From Pedobacter nototheniae (GTDB taxonomy: Bacteria; Bacteroidota; Bacteroidia; Sphingobacteriales; Sphingobacteriaceae), in the NCBI RefSeq assembly GCF_004335085.1, contig NZ_RQRS01000020.1, positions 77,939 through 116,226 of the forward strand: a stretch of DNA of 38,288 bases, in the 5' to 3' direction. The notes under the pieces are model-generated. The model was not told where the DNA came from, did no database searches, and saw only the letters and a program-made list of their open reading frames with translations. The position numbers and the translations under genes are program-made. Positions 33,882-38,288 of this stretch are shown here, one piece after another; within the stretch, counting starts at the first letter, position 1; the number at the start of each line of letters is the position of its first letter.

Positions 33882-34211
33882 ATGAAGTACACATTTGAAG
33901 AACTACCGCAGGCCATTAGTACACTGCACGAAAAGGTAGATTGTATTAAAGACCTGCTGCTGGAAAATAGGTCGCAAAATCCCCAACATCCCCGAGACGA
34001 TTTATTGACCATCAGACAGGCTGCCGAATTTCTCCGCCTGTCTGTACCCACGCTTTACACCAAAGTGAGTCGGAAGGAAATCCCCGTGAACAAGCGGGGC
34101 AAGAGACTTTATTTCTCCATGGTGGAACTATCAGAATGGGTAAGATCGGGAAGGAAGAAAACCGCGGAGGAAATTAATTCCCCAACGAACGGTATCATAC
34201 CACCAACATAA
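33882..34211 (+). CDS. Excisionase-like helix-turn-helix protein
   Basis: This 109-aa protein has a HTH_17 (MerR/Xis-like) domain at residues 43-92: LLTIRQAAEFLRLSVPTLYT followed by KVSRKEIPVNKRGKRLYF and ELSEWVRSG. The N-terminal 35 residues form a helix (LPQAISTLHEKVDCIKDLLL) that may dimerise. Proteins of this type are recombination directionality factors or small regulators in Bacteroidota mobile elements, often next to RteC. The C-terminal tail after residue 92 is short and basic, then Asn/Pro-rich. No integrase gene lies nearby. Confidence 0.85.
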   Translation: MKYTFEELPQAISTLHEKVDCIKDLLLENRSQNPQHPRDDLLTIRQAAEFLRLSVPTLYTKVSRKEIPVNKRGKRLYFSMVELSEWVRSGRKKTAEEINSPTNGIIPPT

Positions 34212-34614
34212 CTATATATCCTGTTGCTAAGCAGATACGTATCCATGTAACAACATAGGTATATATCCACATAACAACGGTTTATGTGTAACAAAAATCA
34301 CTGGCACAGCATGATAATTCGGGACAACCCAAAGGGTTGTGGCGCTTTCAAGGGTGCGGTGATTGGCGGTAGAAAGGCGGTTCAGGCAGTCAGTCCCCTT
34401 TTCGGGGGCTGAGCAAGCGGAAGTTGGGCAGTGGCCCTACTTGCTTGCTCTGAGCTATCGCTACAGGGGTTTCAAGTATCCTCCGGGGATACTTGTTGGC
34501 CTTTCAGGCCGATAGAAACAGTAAACGGTATACTTTGAGGTATACCGAATATTTGAATGTAAAAATATATGTATATGTGCATTGATGCATATATCAAAAT
34601 GAAAGGAGCTAATT
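34212..34614 (+). other. Hairpin-rich non-coding region, candidate oriT or structured RNA
   Basis: No gene is seen. Two direct repeats (TATCCATGTAACAAC at 34240-34254, TATCCACATAACAAC at 34264-34278) are followed by six clean inverted repeats: ACAACCC/GGGTTGT (34324-34340), 34391-34398/34404-34411, GAGCAAGC/GCTTGCTC (34411-34450), CAAGTATCC/GGATACTTG (34473-34495), GGCCT/AGGCC (34498-34510) and CGGTATAC/GTATACCG (34526-34547). From 34321 to 34510 the DNA is much more G+C-rich than its flanks. Location just upstream of the mobilisation genes suggests oriT, a replication origin or a structured leader RNA. Confidence 0.6.
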
Positions 34615-34875
34615 ATGAGGATGGACATCATTACAATGGATGATCTGCAGCAGTTCAAGACAGAAATGCTGAATGAAATGAAAAATATATTAAAAACTAA
34701 TAGTGGTGTCTCAAATAAATCATGGTTAAGGAGTGCTGAGGTAAGGAAAATGCTAAATATTTCGCCTGGTACATTACAGAATTTGCGTATCAATGGCAAC
34801 TTGCCATTTCGTAAGGTTGGGGGAACTATGTTTTACAGTAGGGAAAAAATTGAAAAGATGATGGAGGGGAAATGA
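34615..34875 (+). CDS. Small excisionase-like helix-turn-helix protein
   Basis: This 86-aa protein has a HTH_17 domain at residues 41-83: SWLRSAEVRKMLNISPGTLQ followed by NLRINGNLPFRKVGGTMFYS. The first 30 residues form a helix (DDLQQFKTEMLNEMKNIL). It starts 8 bases after AAAGGAG, a Shine-Dalgarno-like sequence that is rare in Bacteroidota and suggests strong translation or a broad-host element. It is the first gene of the mobilisation operon, directly after the hairpin-rich region, and is followed 1 base later by the next gene. It probably regulates the operon or acts as an accessory transfer factor. Confidence 0.82.
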   Translation: MRMDIITMDDLQQFKTEMLNEMKNILKTNSGVSNKSWLRSAEVRKMLNISPGTLQNLRINGNLPFRKVGGTMFYSREKIEKMMEGK

Positions 34876-34876
34876 A

Positions 34877-35194
34877 ATGACGAAAGATGAAAACTTGTAC
34901 CACGAAGGATTGCGTAGATACTTCGCGCATGCGTCACAACAGCCACATTTTTTTCCAACGCATTTAAGCATATTAATTGCATTGGTTCAATGTTGTAATT
35001 ATCAGGATCCAACACTGCCATTTAATGTAAGCAGAAAAACGCTTATGCGGTTTTCAAGGATAAAGTCTGTTTCAACATACCACAAAAATATCAGGGACTT
35101 GAAGGAAAGTGGTTTTATTAAATATAAACCCTCATGGCATCCAAAGCTGGGTAGTGAAGTGGAACTTAATATTGGATTGGAGAAGAACTTTTAA
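34877..35194 (+). CDS. Small winged-helix-like protein of the mobilisation operon
   Basis: This 105-aa protein is not one I can name. LSILIALVQCCNYQDPTLPF, then VSRKTLMRFSRIKSVSTYHK and IRDLKESGFIKYKP give a helix, recognition-helix and wing order typical of a winged helix, as in small replication or regulatory proteins. The C-terminus (GSEVELNIGLEKNF) completes a strand. It lies 1 base after the HTH gene and 11 bases before the BfmA/BtgA gene, so it is part of the mobilisation operon and may bind the nearby hairpin region. This last point is inference. Confidence 0.72.
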   Translation: MTKDENLYHEGLRRYFAHASQQPHFFPTHLSILIALVQCCNYQDPTLPFNVSRKTLMRFSRIKSVSTYHKNIRDLKESGFIKYKPSWHPKLGSEVELNIGLEKNF

Positions 35195-35205
35195 AGAGAT
35201 AGGTA

Positions 35206-35754
35206 ATGGAAGATATCAATGTTAAGTCTGTGCGATATCCAAAAGCAACTGATGAAAAACTGGAAAAAATCTCGTTGAAACTGGGGAGACCGAAAAAACT
35301 GGTGGTTATACAGATGGTCAATTATTTTTATGGTACAAAAAAAGACCCGATCGATTTCAACGACGAGCTACTTAAGAAAGAGCTGGTAAACGGAGTAAGC
35401 AGGATAATATCATTTTTCAAAAAACAGGAAAAGGATTTTCTGTTACCCATGTTTACTGACAGTAAAGGACTCACTATCATAGCTAAAGAGCATACAGAAT
35501 ATTTCAAAATAATCTGGCAGCATCTACAGAAAGAGGAAAAGAAAAGTGACGGAATTTCTAACCGCATGGGGCAACTGGAAAAGGAAATTTCCAGAACTCA
35601 CCAGTATCACAATGAAAAAAGTAAACTGAAGTCCAGTTTTAGAGAGATACTCAATTATTATATCAATCAGAGGGAATCTTTGGGATGGCCAGTATCAGCT
35701 GCCAAAAAGGAGGAATTACAAAGCCATGTCAGAAAATCCCTTGAAAATATTTAG
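35206..35754 (+). CDS. BfmA/BtgA-family mobilisation protein
   Basis: This 182-aa protein begins VKSVRYPKATDEKLEKISLK then LGRPKKLVVIQMVNYFY, a ribbon-helix-helix-like DNA-binding start seen in BfmA/BtgA accessory mobilisation proteins of Bacteroides. The remainder is long helices with coiled-coil character (RMGQLEKEISRTHQYHNEKS). Family members bind oriT and assist the relaxase. The gene ends 3 bases before the relaxase-like gene, the usual order of the pair. I am fairly confident in the family from gene order and N-terminal pattern. Confidence 0.8.
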   Translation: MEDINVKSVRYPKATDEKLEKISLKLGRPKKLVVIQMVNYFYGTKKDPIDFNDELLKKELVNGVSRIISFFKKQEKDFLLPMFTDSKGLTIIAKEHTEYFKIIWQHLQKEEKKSDGISNRMGQLEKEISRTHQYHNEKSKLKSSFREILNYYINQRESLGWPVSAAKKEELQSHVRKSLENI

Positions 35755-35757
35755 CCT

Positions 35758-36735
35758 ATGTACATCAACATCACAGCATCTGAGACGGGAAATAACAAAG
35801 GCAGTAGCGGAGCTTTGGTCAATTATCTGGAAAAGGAGAATAATTTAAAAACTGGAAAAAACTTAGATCAGCGTTATGAAAACTGGTTTAATGGTATTAG
35901 AAACGACGTTAGGAGACAGGAAGTCCGTGTAAAAATCGATAATAATATTGCAAAGCTTGGCCGTGATGACAGTAAGTTTTTCCTGATTAATATCAGTCCA
36001 AGCCAAAAGGAGCTGGAACATCTTTTTAAACGATATGGAGAGAGTGGTGCAAAAGAGAAACTCAAAGAATTTGCTGTAAATGTTATGGACGAATACGCTA
36101 AGAATTTCAAAAGGCCAGGTATTATTACCAACAACGATCTTTTATGGTTTGGCAAGGTTGAAAACTATCGTTATTACAAGCATACAGATAAAGAAGTAAA
36201 AAATGGAACAAAGCAAAAGGGGGATCGAAAAGAAGGACAACAAATGCACGTTCAAGTGATTGTGAGCCGTAAAGATTTAAGTAATAAAGTTAAGCTTAGT
36301 CCTCGAAATACCTCGAAAGGAAGAAATGAAAAACATTCTGCAAAGCTAGGGCAATTTAACCGCAGTGCATTTAAACAGTCTGGTGAGGAAGTATTTGATA
36401 ATTTATTCAAATTCGAGAGAGGGCTGAAGGATAAGTTTATATATGCAAATGTTATGGAGAACGGAACTACTGAACAGAAAACCCAGATGCACATGATCTC
36501 CAAACTCTCGACTGACATTTCAAAAAATATCATTATAGATAGTTTGACGAAAGGAATTTCAGATGGAGTTTTTGCCAATGTTGCCGATATGATGACTACT
36601 GCAAAAGATGCTAGCATTGGGCTATTTGAAATCTTGATGGAACCTACTTACGAATCCTCACAGACAGATTCTGTCGAGGAAGCTGAGAAACGGAGGCGTA
36701 AAAAGTTGCAGCAGTCACAGGGATTTAGTAGGTAG
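35758..36735 (+). CDS. Relaxase-like mobilisation protein (DUF5712/BtgB type)
   Basis: This 325-aa protein starts MYINITASETGNNKGSSGAL with VNYLEKEN, contains KFFLINISPSQKELEHLF, DLLWFGKVENYRYYKHTDKE and QQMHVQVIVSRKD, then a basic region KLSPRNTSKGRNEKHS. The order of an N-terminal GSSGALVxYL motif, central Tyr-rich segment and a strand with His (MHVQVIVS) fits the relaxase partner of BfmA/BtgA in Bacteroidota mobilisable elements. A catalytic tyrosine probably lies in ENYRYYKH, but I cannot assign it. It nicks DNA at oriT if functional. Length is normal, with no frameshift. The C-terminus is charged (EEAEKRRRKKLQQ). Confidence 0.78.
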   Translation: MYINITASETGNNKGSSGALVNYLEKENNLKTGKNLDQRYENWFNGIRNDVRRQEVRVKIDNNIAKLGRDDSKFFLINISPSQKELEHLFKRYGESGAKEKLKEFAVNVMDEYAKNFKRPGIITNNDLLWFGKVENYRYYKHTDKEVKNGTKQKGDRKEGQQMHVQVIVSRKDLSNKVKLSPRNTSKGRNEKHSAKLGQFNRSAFKQSGEEVFDNLFKFERGLKDKFIYANVMENGTTEQKTQMHMISKLSTDISKNIIIDSLTKGISDGVFANVADMMTTAKDASIGLFEILMEPTYESSQTDSVEEAEKRRRKKLQQSQGFSR

Positions 36736-36752
36736 TATTGACAACCTGATTA

Positions 36753-36782
36753 AATAGTCTGACACAACTATTATGCTTTTTT
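36753..36782 (+). terminator. Probable terminator of the mobilisation operon
   Basis: AATAGT (36753-36758) and ACTATT (36767-36772) form a 6-bp stem with an 8-base loop, followed by ATGC and a run of eight or more T residues. It lies 18 bases after the stop of the relaxase-like gene. Confidence 0.5.
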
Positions 36783-36966
36783 TTAAGATTTTTTAGATAT
36801 ATTATCAGCTGAACCATATATCCTCACTGTTCATAATCGCACTATTTCTGTCCGAATATGAACAATACTTAAAGTGGTTAGACTTGTAATATTTTGATTT
36901 TCAGTATTTTGTGATCTATTTTAAGGTTGGCATAAATTTTCGCTTGTGTGGCTTAAACCCCGTAAT

Positions 36967-37856
36967 ATGTTTTCTTTAAATTTTAAAATTGCGTTGCGCT
37001 CCTTATTAAAAAACAAATGGATATCAGTCATCAATATCGGTGGACTCGCAATTGGGTTAGCTTGTTGTTTACTACTGTTATTGTACATCGGCTACGAGTG
37101 GAGTTTTAATACAAAATTTAAAGATTTGGATCGCATCTATATTTCGATGATTAATAGCAAGACAAATGGTACGTTGCGTACATTAGCCTATGCTCCAAGT
37201 AAGCTTGCACCTGCTGCCAAGGAAAGCATACCCGGTATAGAATATGCATCCAGAATTAATTGGCATCCTGGTACACAATTTGGTAATCAAGCATCAAACT
37301 TCCGCTTGAATGCCATTTCGGTGGACCCGGATTTTTTGAAGATATTACAATATCATTGTTTAAGTGGCAACATGTCAACTGCTCTGAATACTCCTGATGG
37401 CGTAATTCTAACAGAAAACACAGCACAGAAAATGTTTGGAAATTCAAACCCTGTAGGCAAAAGTATAAAATGGAATAACGCAAGAATTTTAACTGTAACT
37501 GCTGTAATCAGCGATATAGAAAAGAATGAGACATTTCAATTTGACGCTATTCAAAGCTGGGCTTTTGATGAATCTGTTAATGAGCAAATTAGGACACTTG
37601 AATGGGGTGCCATATCTTGTCAAACAATCTACAAATTGAGAGACAAAATTTCTTATGATCAAACGGATAAATCATTACGAGCGCTTATTAAGCTTAATGA
37701 TCCTGAAACTAATAATGAAGCCTTCTTATTTCCATTCAAAAAATATCATTTATATTCCGAATTTTCTAATGGTAAGGTCGTTAGCGGCAAGATAGATCAA
37801 TTAAAATTATTTCTTCTTCTCGCTTGTTGCGTTTTATTGATTGCGAGTATTAATTA

Positions 37857-37857
<1 letters not shown>
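36967..37857 (+). pseudogene. MacB/FtsX-type ABC transporter permease, truncated by an insertion sequence
   Basis: I choose Met at 36967 (MFSLNFKIALRSLLKNKWIS) as the start because it is the usual beginning of this family; the open frame extends to 36946. The first membrane helix (VINIGGLAIGLACCLLLLLY) is followed by a periplasmic MacB_PCD domain with YEWSFNTKFKDLDRIY and NPVGKSIKWNNARILTVTAV, and the second helix starts (FLLLACCVLLIASIN) before a stop. Full family members are about 780-800 aa with the FtsX domain after this point. The protein therefore ends at residue 296 where the IS element begins, and is most likely inactive. Such permeases export peptides or lipids in Bacteroidota. Confidence 0.85.

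Positions 37858-38288
<431 letters not shown>

Larger units (their letters stand above)
22411..36735. mobile_element. Putative integrative/mobilisable island carrying a type I restriction system
   Basis: The left edge is the tRNA fragment. The right part carries RteC, an excisionase-like protein, BfmA/BtgA and a relaxase-like gene, all typical of Bacteroidota integrative and mobilisable elements. Cargo between them is a type I restriction-modification locus with two inserted genes, a HEPN-like gene and small genes. Base composition differs from the left half of the window. I found no second copy of the tRNA fragment and no integrase, so the right edge is uncertain and may lie beyond the window. 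Confidence 0.55.

Noticed and set aside
33671..34051. 126-codon minus-strand frame over the end of rteC and the excisionase-like gene
   Set aside because: It overlaps two well-supported plus-strand genes and its product is Ser/Cys-rich without features.

Overview
The window is AT-rich DNA that looks like a Bacteroidota chromosome, most likely a Pedobacter-like member of the Sphingobacteriaceae. This rests on several points: TAnnTTTG-type -7 promoter elements, a near absence of Shine-Dalgarno sequences, many small LxxC-type lipoproteins, RteC and BfmA/BtgA mobilisation genes, and a FecI-like sigma remnant. The species assignment is inference.

Left part (1-6736), chromosomal backbone. It opens with dispersed intergenic repeats and an 11-unit, 21-bp heptad repeat (488-718). 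Next come a formylglycine-generating-enzyme lipoprotein with both catalytic cysteines (878-2017, minus) and an unrecognised lipoprotein (2203-3006). A four-gene minus-strand operon (5736 to 3034) follows: lipoprotein, polytopic membrane protein, sensor histidine kinase, LuxR-type response regulator. A small protein with GESH and FERG motifs (5989-6669) lies behind a 13-bp inverted repeat that overlaps its -7 box.

Centre (6747-20336, minus): a compact six-gene operon of 13.6 kb that matches no system I know. In transcription order it encodes two paralogous two-domain proteins (226 aa without, 245 aa with a signal peptide), a 1187-aa beta-rich protein, two small proteins (154 and 138 aa) and a 2538-aa giant. 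Short motifs shared between the small proteins, the giant and the 1187-aa protein suggest subunits of one assembly. The giant contains degenerate LysM-like repeats. This is the best candidate for an undescribed system. It is followed by a TetR gene and a TetX-like FAD monooxygenase (20573-22323) with a palindromic operator over the -7 box.

Right part (about 22411-36735): a probable integrative/mobilisable island. Its left edge carries a 3' tRNA fragment with the tRNA's own terminator, as expected for integration into a tRNA gene. Cargo is a type I restriction-modification locus in the unusual order hsdR-hsdS-DUF4062-AlbA/HATPase-hsdM, with a C-terminal extension on HsdS. Then come a lone HEPN-like protein with an R-x4-H motif, an ECF sigma remnant, a small zinc-ribbon protein, and the mobilisation module: RteC, excisionase-like HTH, a 0.4-kb hairpin-rich non-coding region, HTH, winged-helix-like protein, BfmA/BtgA and a relaxase-like protein. 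No integrase lies in the window.

The window ends with the N-terminal part of a MacB/FtsX-type permease that stops abruptly where an IS5-family element begins (about 37857); its transposase runs off the end.
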